Source: an uncultured Pseudomonadales bacterium
GTDB lineage: Bacteria > Pseudomonadota > Gammaproteobacteria > Pseudomonadales > IMCC2047
Direction of reading: 5' to 3'
Assembly: GCA_947258895.1 (NCBI GenBank)
Contig: CAMYKE010000062.1
Coordinates: forward strand, 1 to 7,091
DNA: 7,091 nucleotides
In this document: positions 1 to 6,124 of the stretch, in pieces
How positions within the stretch are numbered: the stretch's first letter is position 1
Layout of the letters: each line of letters opens with the position of its first letter
Notes under the pieces: generated by a model
What the model was told of the DNA's origin: nothing
The model's database searches: none
Seen by the model: only the letters and a program-made list of their open reading frames with translations
Made by a program: the position numbers and the translations under genes

Positions 1-597
1 TTGTTCGAACTCCTGATGCGACGCTACAACCAGCGCCTGTACCGCGTGGCCCTGGGGGTGCTGGGTAAGCATGATGACATCGAGGATGTGCTGCAGGACG
101 CCTATGTGGCGTCATACCAGCATCTTGATCAATTCAAAGGCGAATCGTTCGGACCCTGGATTACGAAAATTGTGCTCAATGGGTGTTTTTCCCGGTTACG
201 CGCAAAACGACACATCAGGCTCGTTGAAAATGAAGAACATGGGGATACCGCCTCCCACTCAGTAGTGGAGGCCTCGATGCTGGAACAGGGTCCTGAACCG
301 AGTGCTCATCGCAGCGAAATGCTGCAATGCATGGAAGACGCGATCACCGGTCTGCCGCGGGACTTCCGGTCCGTGTTCCTGCTGCGGGCAGTGGAACAGC
401 TGTCCGTTGATGAAACCGCGACCTGTTTGGAAATAGCACCCGCCACGGTGAAGACCCGCTTCCATCGGGCCAGAAACCTGCTGCAACGTAACCTGAGCCG
501 AAAAATCGATGCCTGCGCCGCGGATGCGTTCGTTTTTGGGGGGACTCGATGCGATCGCGTCGTCAGGAACGTGTTTAGCCGACTCACGCGTTTGTAA
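1..597 (+). CDS. ECF-type RNA polymerase sigma factor (5' end cut by window)
   Basis: Sigma-70 family extracytoplasmic-function factor that would direct core RNA polymerase to a small regulon. Residue numbers count from the first codon in the window. Residues 1-70 match region sigma-2: a YNQRLYRVA helix, then the acidic segment DDIEDVLQDAYVASY, then PWITKIVLNGCFSRLR. Residues 71-107 are a variable linker. Residues 108-165 match sigma-4, with GLPRDFRSVFLLRAVEQLS and the helix-turn-helix TATCLEIAPATVKTRFHRAR. A tail of about 30 residues follows, with the segment FVFGGTRCDRVV. From memory, similar G-x-RCDR-x-V tails occur in one group of proteobacterial ECF factors. The TTG at position 1 is probably not the start, because the family normally has some 15-30 residues before the first helix seen here. 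No anti-sigma gene follows; the next gene is an exported diheme cytochrome 33 bp downstream on the same strand, so co-transcription is likely. The family call is firm; the signal sensed is unknown. Confidence 0.93.
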   Translation: MFELLMRRYNQRLYRVALGVLGKHDDIEDVLQDAYVASYQHLDQFKGESFGPWITKIVLNGCFSRLRAKRHIRLVENEEHGDTASHSVVEASMLEQGPEPSAHRSEMLQCMEDAITGLPRDFRSVFLLRAVEQLSVDETATCLEIAPATVKTRFHRARNLLQRNLSRKIDACAADAFVFGGTRCDRVVRNVFSRLTRL

Positions 598-616
598 TGC
601 GGGTCGCAACATTTTT

Positions 617-623
617 GAGAGGA
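617..623 (+). promoter_or_regulatory. Ribosome binding site of the diheme cytochrome gene
   Basis: GAGAGGA lies 7 nt before the ATG at 631, which is good Shine-Dalgarno spacing. It supports 631 as the start, and the encoded N-terminus is a clean signal peptide. No promoter-like sequence is evident in the 33 bp after the sigma factor stop, consistent with read-through from upstream. Confidence 0.75.
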
Positions 624-630
624 CAGGGAA

Positions 631-1986
631 ATGAATAAAGGGATGACTGGTGCAATTCTTTCACGAGTCGCAGCACAAGCTGCGTTGCTGGCGACGATCA
701 TGATTCTTGCCACGGGCGTCTCGGCGAGCGCCTCAGCGGGCGGATCACCTCGAGGTTTCCATGCACTGCCAGAGGAACTGCATGCGCTGCAGGCGGTGAG
801 AAAAGGCCGTGAAATTTTCCGGGAGGACACCTTTGGCAATGAGGATTTCTGGGGTGGTGCGTTACGGTTGCACGAAGCGATCGCGGGCGAGCAATTGGGA
901 GGCGTCGGCGCCGGGGTCAGCCCGGCGGCCGCACTGGGGCTGGGCCTCAAGGTGGATTCGCGCGCCCTCCCCAAATCTGTGCGCCGCGCCCTGCGCAAGG
1001 GAAGGCTGGACCTCGAGGATCCCGCCGTGACTGTAGAACTCCTCAGGCTAAACGCCGTTTTGGGTGTAACAGGAAGCTTCGATGATTCGGGCACCTTGAA
1101 TGCGGTTGGGATCACCTGTGCGCTCTGCCACAGCACGGTCGATGACTCGTTCGCCCCGGGCATTGGCAGGCGCCTGGATGGCTGGGCGAACCAGGACCTG
1201 AACGTGGGCGCGATCATCGCCGCCTCCCCCGATCTATTTCCATTTCAGACGCTGCTGGGCGTTACCGCCGACACCGTACGTGAAGTGCTGAACAGCTGGG
1301 GTCCCGGAAAATTCGATGCCTCGCTGCTCATCGATGGCAAAGCGTTTAGACCGGACGGTACCAACGCCGCCGTGCTAATACCGCCGGCTTTCGGCCTGGC
1401 GGGGGTCAACATGCATACCTGGACGGGCTGGGGTTCGGTCACCCACTGGAATGCTTTCGTCGCCGTGCTGGAGATGCAGGGCAAGGGTACGTTCTACGAT
1501 CCCCGCCTGCAGGACGCGACCAAATTTCCGGTTGCCGCCGCCAACGGATTTGATAACGTACGCAATGATCCGGACCTGGTGACCGGCAAGCTCGCCGATC
1601 TGCAGCTATTTCAACTCGCGATGCCCGCCCCGCCCGCACCACGCGGAAGCTTTGATCGAGCAGCGGCGCAGAAAGGCGAGGCCCTATTTAACGGCAAAGC
1701 CGACTGCGCGCGTTGCCATGTGCCCCCCATCTATACCGAGCCCGGCTGGAACCTCCATAGCGCAGAGGAAATGGGCATCGACGACTTCCAGGCCACGCGG
1801 GGCCCGGAGGATGCCTACCGAACAACGCCGCTGAAGGGGCTGTGGACCCACGGGGCGCGGGGTTATTTCCACGATGGCCGTTTCGCCACCCTGGATGATG
1901 TGATTCAGCATTACAACCAGCATTTTAGCCTGGGGCTCAATGGCACAGAGCGGCACTACCTGGTTGAGTTCCTGAAATCCCTCTAG
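631..1986 (+). CDS. Exported diheme c-type cytochrome, cytochrome c peroxidase/MauG superfamily
   Basis: Predicted periplasmic electron-transfer or peroxidase-like protein of 451 residues. Residues 1-37 form a Sec signal peptide: a lysine near the start, hydrophobic core AALLATIMILATGV, and a small-residue cleavage region around SASASAGG. There are two c-heme attachment motifs, CALCH at 163-167 and CARCH at 359-363. The C-terminal segment from about 396 to 451 (TTPLKGLWTHGARGYFHDGR, then FATLDDVIQHYN and a closing LVEFLKSL) is typical of the second heme domain in this superfamily. About 125 residues of mature protein come before the first heme motif, more than in classical bacterial cytochrome c peroxidases, where that motif lies near the N-terminus. 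The two motifs are 196 residues apart, also wider than usual. Hydrogen peroxide reduction is therefore only one option; another oxidase or redox-partner role is equally possible. M381 is a candidate distal ligand. It lies 33 bp after the ECF sigma factor gene, so that sigma factor may control it. Confidence 0.88.
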   Translation: MNKGMTGAILSRVAAQAALLATIMILATGVSASASAGGSPRGFHALPEELHALQAVRKGREIFREDTFGNEDFWGGALRLHEAIAGEQLGGVGAGVSPAAALGLGLKVDSRALPKSVRRALRKGRLDLEDPAVTVELLRLNAVLGVTGSFDDSGTLNAVGITCALCHSTVDDSFAPGIGRRLDGWANQDLNVGAIIAASPDLFPFQTLLGVTADTVREVLNSWGPGKFDASLLIDGKAFRPDGTNAAVLIPPAFGLAGVNMHTWTGWGSVTHWNAFVAVLEMQGKGTFYDPRLQDATKFPVAAANGFDNVRNDPDLVTGKLADLQLFQLAMPAPPAPRGSFDRAAAQKGEALFNGKADCARCHVPPIYTEPGWNLHSAEEMGIDDFQATRGPEDAYRTTPLKGLWTHGARGYFHDGRFATLDDVIQHYNQHFSLGLNGTERHYLVEFLKSL

Positions 1987-2022
1987 GGCGACTAACCGTT
2001 CGGTGCAATAAAACGAGAGAAA

Positions 2023-2053
2023 AAAATGGGGCAGGTTGAACCTGCCCCATTTT
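2023..2053. terminator. Bidirectional intrinsic terminator between convergent genes
   Basis: A perfect inverted repeat has 15-nt arms, AAAATGGGGCAGGTT at 2023-2037 and its complement at 2039-2053, with only G2038 between them. In RNA the central bases would open to form the loop above a GC-rich stem. On the + strand it is followed by a T-rich run (about 2050-2069). On the - strand the run of A at 2021-2026 and A/G-rich bases before it reads as a T-rich tail. It lies 36 bp after the cytochrome stop and 53 bp after the GH3 stop, so it can end both transcripts. Confidence 0.9.
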
Positions 2054-2106
2054 CCTGTTTTCTTTTTTCTCAACTCCCCGGTTCCGGCTTCATTGCCGGC
2101 GCCGAT

Positions 2107-4671
2107 TCAGCCCCCGGCGGGCACGCAACGGATACCCTTCTGGTAATCACTGCCCGCACCGATCTGGATATTGGCAATACCGATCTCGAGCTCGCCGGCC
2201 GTTGCAATGACCAGCGGCCGGGTTACCTTACTGAAATCCGCACCGGCATCTGTGAGGCAGCGCAAGTCAACATAAACGTCCTGCCAGGTTCCCTGTGGCA
2301 GCTCGTCAAGCAGCTTGTTCAGCTCCAGCCTGGCGCTACAGTCTTTGCCACAGTCAATACGCATCTCCACGCCAGCCGTGGGTTTGCGATCAACGCGCAC
2401 GACAAAGGCCAGGGCGGCATCCTGCTCGAGGTACTGGCTCAGGTCCTGCGGCGTTTCCGCTTGCAGGAACGCCTCGCCATGAACGCGACCCTGCCAGCTG
2501 ATCGACAGCGCGTCTTCCTGCATGTCCTTGTCCAGCACCTGCATCGTCACGTCCGGCGCACCCTCGGTAGTCACCACCTTGCCGGAAAATGCAACAGCGG
2601 GATTATCCTCGCTGCGGACAAAGAGCTGCCATGGTTTTACCGCCCGCCACATAAACAGCCACACGGGCTTGAGCTGCGAACCGTGGTCTACCTTGACGAC
2701 CTCCGGCAGATTATCGGCAAGCTCCACCTGATCCCGGTAACTGAGACCGAAGCCATAAGCGAACAGCGGATCGTAGTCCGCATCCTGATAATTGAGGGTG
2801 GTTTGTGACGGGTCGCGCGGCCAGGAGAAGGATAGCTTGCCGCTGAAGTCGTGATTGACGCGCCCGGATGCGTCCTTGAAGATCACATCGGCGATACCCG
2901 CCCCCTCCGAACCCGGCAGCCAGGCAGCAACGAATGCATTCGAGCTATTCAGTTCGCTGTTTACCCACAGCGGGCGCCCGGAAAGAAACAGGGATACTAC
3001 CGGAATCCCCTGTGCCTTGAGCCGCTTGAGTATTTCCAGGTCCTCGGGCCGGGCCTCGCTATAGGCGAGGCTGGCAACGTCACCATGCCATTCGGCATAG
3101 GGGTCTTCGCCGAATACCACGATGGCCACGTCGGGCCGGTCATCGAAAGCGCCGTCTTCGCTCAGTGTCGCAGTGCCACCGGCACCTTCAACTGCGTCGC
3201 GGATGCCTTCGAATATCGAATCGGCAGCGGGGAAGTCTTCCCGGGTGGTGTCGGTACCTTGCCAGGTAATCGACCAGCCACCGCTCTGCTTGCCAATATC
3301 ATTGGCGCCATCACCGGCAACCAGTACCTTCTGGCGTCGCTCCAGCGGCAGGATGCCGCCGTTGTTCTTCAACAGCACCAGGGATTTGCGCACCGCTTCC
3401 CGGGCGATCGCCCGGTGTTCAGGCGAGCCGAGCACGCCGGGCTTGCCCGCGAATTCGCGTGTCGACGGCGCCCCCTTTTCAAACAGTCCCGCACGGATCT
3501 TGACGCGCAGTATCCGGGTGACCGCGTCGTCGAGGCGGGCGAGAGTTATCTCGCCGGATGTAACCTGCGCCAGCGTATTGTGGTACAGCTCCTCCCAGTC
3601 CGAGGGCGCCATCAGGATATCGACGCCGGCATTGATTGCCGGTGCGCAACTGGAATTGGTGCAGCCGGGCACGAACCCGTGGCCGTTCCAGTCACCGACC
3701 ACCAGGCCATCGAACCCCATCTGACCCTTGAGGACCTCCGTCAACAGATAGTGGTGGCCGTGTAACCGGTCCCCCTGCCAGCTGTTGAAGGACGCCATGA
3801 TGGTTTGCACCCCCGCTTCCAGCGCGGTGAAGTAACCGGGAGCGTGGATATCCCGTAGTTCTTCCTCTGAAACGGGAGTGTCACCCCGATCCTGTCCGCC
3901 CCGCGTCCCGCCGTCCCCGATAAAGTGCTTGGCCGTGGCCAGGGTTTTGTCACCGCTGAACAGGTCTTTGCCCCTGGCTCCCTGCAACCCCTCGACCATT
4001 TTTCCGGCATACTCCCTAACGATTTGGGGATGTTCGGAATAGCCCTCGTAGGTGCGTCCCCAGCGATCATTGCGCACCACCGTTACGGTCGGCGCAAAGG
4101 TCCAGTCCAGCCCGGTGGCTGCCACTTCCCGGGCGGTTGCCGCACCGATTCTATGCAGAAGTTCCGGATCCCGGGCGGCGCCCAGCCCGATATTATGGGG
4201 GAACAGGGTGGCGCCTATCACGTTATTATGCCCGTGTACCGCGTCGGTCCCCCACATAATGGGAATCGGAGTCCGACCACCGCTGGAATCCATGGAGGCA
4301 TGGTAAAAGGTATCGGCCAGCGCCGCCCAGTCCGCGACGCTGGCGTTTTTATTGTTGTCCGGGTACATGCCACCGCCATTTAGCACCGACCCGATATGAT
4401 ATTTGGTGACTTGCTCGGGAGTGATGTCCTTGATGCCGGGCTGTATCAGTTGCCCGACCTTTTCTTCCACGCTCATTTTGGCCACCAGCCCCGCGACCGT
4501 GTCCTCTACCTCGGGGGTCTTTTTGATTGCGCTTTTGATGGCCGGCCATACAACTACAGAAGACGCCAGCAGCGGTGCATTATCGGCGTACCCGACCGTG
4601 GCACAGCTCACTATCACCAGCAGCACGAAACATAGGCTGGTCAACAGGGGATTACTATTGATCAATCGCAT
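2107..4671 (-). CDS. Exported glycoside hydrolase family 3 beta-glucosidase / exo-beta-glucanase
   Basis: Retaining GH3 enzyme of 854 residues that should release glucose from the non-reducing end of beta-glucans or cello-oligosaccharides outside the cytoplasm. Residues 1-29 are an export signal. Residues about 56-400 form the GH3 N-terminal barrel: GTDAVHGHN at 141-149, RWGRTYEGYSEHP at 203-215, and substrate-binding KHF at 248-250. The nucleophile Asp327 lies in LVVGDWNGH. Residues about 425-645 form the alpha/beta sandwich with GEDPYAE; Glu527 is the candidate acid/base by analogy with plant and Pseudoalteromonas ExoP-type enzymes. Residues about 660-854 are an extra domain resembling the ExoP C-terminal, galactose-binding-like domain, with cysteines 774, 778, 805 and 849 possibly in disulfides. 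The layout favours beta-1,3/1,4-glucan or cellodextrin, but sequence alone cannot fix the linkage. The start is set by a good ribosome binding site. No transporter or other carbohydrate gene adjoins it in the window. Confidence 0.95.
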   Translation of the reverse strand: MRLINSNPLLTSLCFVLLVIVSCATVGYADNAPLLASSVVVWPAIKSAIKKTPEVEDTVAGLVAKMSVEEKVGQLIQPGIKDITPEQVTKYHIGSVLNGGGMYPDNNKNASVADWAALADTFYHASMDSSGGRTPIPIMWGTDAVHGHNNVIGATLFPHNIGLGAARDPELLHRIGAATAREVAATGLDWTFAPTVTVVRNDRWGRTYEGYSEHPQIVREYAGKMVEGLQGARGKDLFSGDKTLATAKHFIGDGGTRGGQDRGDTPVSEEELRDIHAPGYFTALEAGVQTIMASFNSWQGDRLHGHHYLLTEVLKGQMGFDGLVVGDWNGHGFVPGCTNSSCAPAINAGVDILMAPSDWEELYHNTLAQVTSGEITLARLDDAVTRILRVKIRAGLFEKGAPSTREFAGKPGVLGSPEHRAIAREAVRKSLVLLKNNGGILPLERRQKVLVAGDGANDIGKQSGGWSITWQGTDTTREDFPAADSIFEGIRDAVEGAGGTATLSEDGAFDDRPDVAIVVFGEDPYAEWHGDVASLAYSEARPEDLEILKRLKAQGIPVVSLFLSGRPLWVNSELNSSNAFVAAWLPGSEGAGIADVIFKDASGRVNHDFSGKLSFSWPRDPSQTTLNYQDADYDPLFAYGFGLSYRDQVELADNLPEVVKVDHGSQLKPVWLFMWRAVKPWQLFVRSEDNPAVAFSGKVVTTEGAPDVTMQVLDKDMQEDALSISWQGRVHGEAFLQAETPQDLSQYLEQDAALAFVVRVDRKPTAGVEMRIDCGKDCSARLELNKLLDELPQGTWQDVYVDLRCLTDAGADFSKVTRPLVIATAGELEIGIANIQIGAGSDYQKGIRCVPAGG
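4585..4671 (-). other. Export signal of the GH3 enzyme, possible lipobox
   Basis: Residues 1-29 have Arg2, a hydrophobic core (LLTSLCFVLLVIV) and two readings. IVSC at 20-23 fits the lipobox pattern, which would make Cys23 the lipidated first residue, with Ala at +2 favouring the outer membrane. Alternatively, signal peptidase I could cut after Ala29 (VGYA, then DN) and give a soluble periplasmic or secreted enzyme. The sequence does not decide between them. Confidence 0.6.
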
Positions 4672-4677
4672 ATCGAA

Positions 4678-4683
4678 TCCTTA
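4678..4683 (-). promoter_or_regulatory. Ribosome binding site of the GH3 gene
   Basis: On the minus strand TAAGGA lies 6 nt before the ATG at 4671-4669. Together with the signal peptide encoded directly after it, this fixes the GH3 start. Confidence 0.75.
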
Positions 4684-4715
4684 TTGCAGTAGGCAACGTG
4701 TCGAGGGGCGCCACG

Positions 4716-4740
4716 CCTGAGCGCATGCGGGCTCGCGAGG
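4716..4740 (-). other. Possible leader hairpin upstream of GH3
   Basis: An imperfect inverted repeat pairs CCTGAGC (4716-4722) with GCTC (4731-4734) plus AGG (4738-4740), leaving a 3-nt GCG bulge and an 8-nt loop. It lies between the candidate promoter and the GH3 ribosome binding site, so it would sit in the 5' untranslated RNA. No T-run follows, so it does not look like a terminator. It may be chance in GC-rich sequence. Confidence 0.25.
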
Positions 4741-4797
4741 CATGAAAATAAGAAGATGAACGATACAAGAAGCACCAGCCGTTATTGTTACTATCTT

Positions 4798-4827
4798 ATC
4801 CTAAATTTTGGCGGGCGGCAGTGTCAG
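4798..4827 (-). promoter_or_regulatory. Candidate sigma-70 promoter for the GH3 gene
   Basis: On the minus strand the -35 candidate CTGACA (4827-4822) is one base off consensus. It is followed after 18 nt by the -10 candidate TAGGAT (4803-4798). An overlapping alternative -10 is TAAGAT (4798-4793). Transcription would begin near 4790 and give a leader of about 120 nt. Found by eye in the long gap before GH3; no experimental support. Confidence 0.4.
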
Positions 4828-4862
4828 GTCGCTTCACTTTTGGAGTGGGCAACCGCGTTGGG

Positions 4863-4883
4863 TGTTGTGCCGGTTTTACAACA
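4863..4883. promoter_or_regulatory. 21-bp dyad, possible operator upstream of GH3
   Basis: TGTTGT at 4863-4868 and its exact complement ACAACA at 4878-4883 flank a 9-nt core, GCCGGTTTT. Dyads of this size are usual for dimeric regulators. The TG...CA ends and central CCGG recall LacI-family sites that often control glycosidase genes, although CCGG is not centred on the dyad. It lies about 36 bp upstream of the candidate GH3 -35 box, a position that would suit an activator better than a repressor. No regulator gene of that family is in the window. Confidence 0.3.
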
Positions 4884-5279
4884 ACTGCGACCCCTTTCCC
4901 GTCCAATCACCATGGGCAAATGGATCAGTAACCAGCACCCATAAGCCCCCCAACTGGCAATAACCTGTGCGGCAAAGTCACACCAGTTGCAGGTTTACCA
5001 CCATGACGCAAGAGAGCTCCGGATTGCAACAGCAATGCGGCAAGGGGGGAATATGACAAGACAGGCTGGACCTGAAATCCGTTACGCACACAACTCGATG
5101 GCAGGAAACGACGACCACGGGATTGGTTTTGTACTCCGCAATGCGGCGCGCTCGGCGCCCCAAATCCAGTTGCGCATACCTGTAAACGATTTTAGAACCG
5201 CGGCGAAACCGGCAACCTCGCTTGCACCGCAACCCTGGCCCGGTGTGCCGTGTCTATTCCCGTAGCCAATGACCATGAC

Positions 5280-6110
5280 CTACTTTTTATTCAGAAAGCC
5301 CTTGATCACATCCCGGTAATTGCGGCTTACCTTGAGCTGGGTGCCAATGTCCAGTTCCAGTATATATTCGCCCTTGGCTTGCGGAATAATCTGTTGCACC
5401 CGCTCCAGATTGACCATGGTTGAGCGATGCACGCGTTTGAAAAGATCCGGACTCAGTTGCGATTCCAGCTCCTTCATCGTGGAGCGAAGAATATGGGTTT
5501 GCCCCTCCGCGTGCACACACATGTAATCTCCGGCCGCATCGATCCAGTCGATCGCCGCTTCCGCCACCAGCAGAATCGAATCCCGATCCTTTATCACCAG
5601 CTTGTGATCCTGCCCGGCGAATGACACCTGACCGGTACCCTCGGTAGCGGAAGATTCGGAATCCTGGTTGACCTGTCGCGCAATCTCCTCAACTGCCCCC
5701 AGTATTCTGGGTTTGCTCTCCTGCGGGCTGGCCCCGCTGTGACAGGCATCGACTGCACGTTGCACCGCGCGCGCCAGGCGCTCTTCGTCGTAGGGTTTCA
5801 CCAGGTAATCCACCACATGCGCGTCAAACGCATCCAGCGCGTATTTCTCGTACGCCGTGGCGAAGATAATGTAGGGCGCGACATCGGCCTGTAGTTCCTT
5901 AACCACTTCGAAGCCGTTCATGCCCGGCATCTGGATATCGAGGAACATCAAATCCGGATTGGATTCTGCCGCGACGGCCACCGCTTCCCGACCACTCGTG
6001 CATTGTGCAACAATCTCGATTTCCGGTATTTCTGCCAGATAGGAGCGCAGCAAGTCCAGCGCCAGCTGTTCGTCATCCACGATAACTGTTCTTAACCGGT
6101 TCAAAGCCAT
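5280..6110 (-). CDS. LytTR-family response regulator (AlgR/LytR type)
   Basis: Cytoplasmic DNA-binding regulator of 276 residues, partner of the kinase gene just upstream. Residues about 6-122 are a receiver domain with the acidic pair Asp12-Asp13 (VIVDDE), phosphoacceptor Asp58 (LMFLDIQMPGMNG), Thr85 (FATAYE) and Lys105 (YLVKPYD). Residues 123-168 are a polar linker rich in Ser, Glu and Gln. Residues about 170-275 are a LytTR DNA-binding domain, with IDWIDAAGDYMCVHAEG, then FKRVHRSTMVNL and a closing VSRNYRDVIKGFL. LytTR domains bind pairs of short direct repeats. Targets cannot be read from the window; such regulators control exopolysaccharide, pili, virulence or nutrient uptake in different hosts. 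It starts 14 bp after the kinase stop, in one operon. The ATG at 6110 sits unusually close to its ribosome binding site, so the true start may be the TTG two codons later (6104). Confidence 0.96.
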   Translation of the reverse strand: MALNRLRTVIVDDEQLALDLLRSYLAEIPEIEIVAQCTSGREAVAVAAESNPDLMFLDIQMPGMNGFEVVKELQADVAPYIIFATAYEKYALDAFDAHVVDYLVKPYDEERLARAVQRAVDACHSGASPQESKPRILGAVEEIARQVNQDSESSATEGTGQVSFAGQDHKLVIKDRDSILLVAEAAIDWIDAAGDYMCVHAEGQTHILRSTMKELESQLSPDLFKRVHRSTMVNLERVQQIIPQAKGEYILELDIGTQLKVSRNYRDVIKGFLNKK

Positions 6111-6112
6111 TT

Positions 6113-6116
6113 CCTC
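6113..6116 (-). promoter_or_regulatory. Ribosome binding site that questions the response regulator start
   Basis: On the minus strand AAAGAGGAA runs straight into the ATG at 6110, leaving only 2 nt between GAGG (6116-6113) and that ATG. The in-frame TTG at 6104-6102 has an 8-nt gap, which is near optimal. The shorter product would begin MNRLRTVIVDDE and keep the whole receiver domain. Confidence 0.5.
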
Positions 6117-6124
6117 TTTACATT

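Larger units (their letters stand above)
4672..5279. other. 608-bp intergenic region with no convincing gene
   Basis: Gap between the response regulator stop and the GH3 start. The GH3-proximal part holds the ribosome binding site, leader hairpin, candidate promoter and dyad listed separately. The regulator-proximal part (about 4945-5279) has a 7-bp inverted repeat, CAACTGG at 4950-4956 and CCAGTTG at 4983-4989. It also has a 10-bp direct repeat, GCAATGCGGC, at 5032-5041 and 5138-5147, the second copy within a short dyad (5136-5146). Short open frames on both strands (4756-4944 +, 4987-5265 +, 4978-5232 -, 5082-5276 -) lack good ribosome binding sites and recognisable protein character. No stem with a T-run follows the response regulator stop, and I found no clear LytTR-type direct repeat. 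Confidence 0.7.

Noticed and set aside
1..3. TTG at position 1 as the true sigma factor start
   Set aside because: It is the window edge and lies inside the first conserved sigma-2 helix; homologues extend further upstream.
306..1217. Long open frame on the minus strand opposite the sigma factor and cytochrome genes
   Set aside because: It opposes two well-supported genes, is rich in Arg, Ser and Pro as antisense frames of GC-rich genes are, and has no recognisable domain.
2026..2808. Plus-strand open frame of 260 codons opposite the GH3 3' end
   Set aside because: It starts inside the terminator hairpin and lies opposite the GH3 C-terminal domain. No protein family is recognisable.
2851..3765. 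Plus-strand open frame of 304 codons opposite the GH3 core
   Set aside because: It is exactly antisense to conserved GH3 motifs, so the codon bias of that gene explains it.
4756..4944. Possible 62-codon small gene in the gap
   Set aside because: Only a weak AAGAAG directly abuts the ATG, the product has no family character, and the frame overlaps the better-supported minus-strand promoter and dyad.
4950..4989. Inverted repeat CAACTGG / CCAGTTG as a terminator for the response regulator
   Set aside because: Arms of only 7 bp with a 26-nt loop, nearly 300 bp after the stop codon, and no T-run on the minus strand.
5082..5276. 64-codon minus-strand frame starting 3 nt after the response regulator stop
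   Set aside because: The position suggests coupling, but the ribosome binding site is poor and the product shows no domain, signal peptide or membrane segment. Other frames overlap it equally well.
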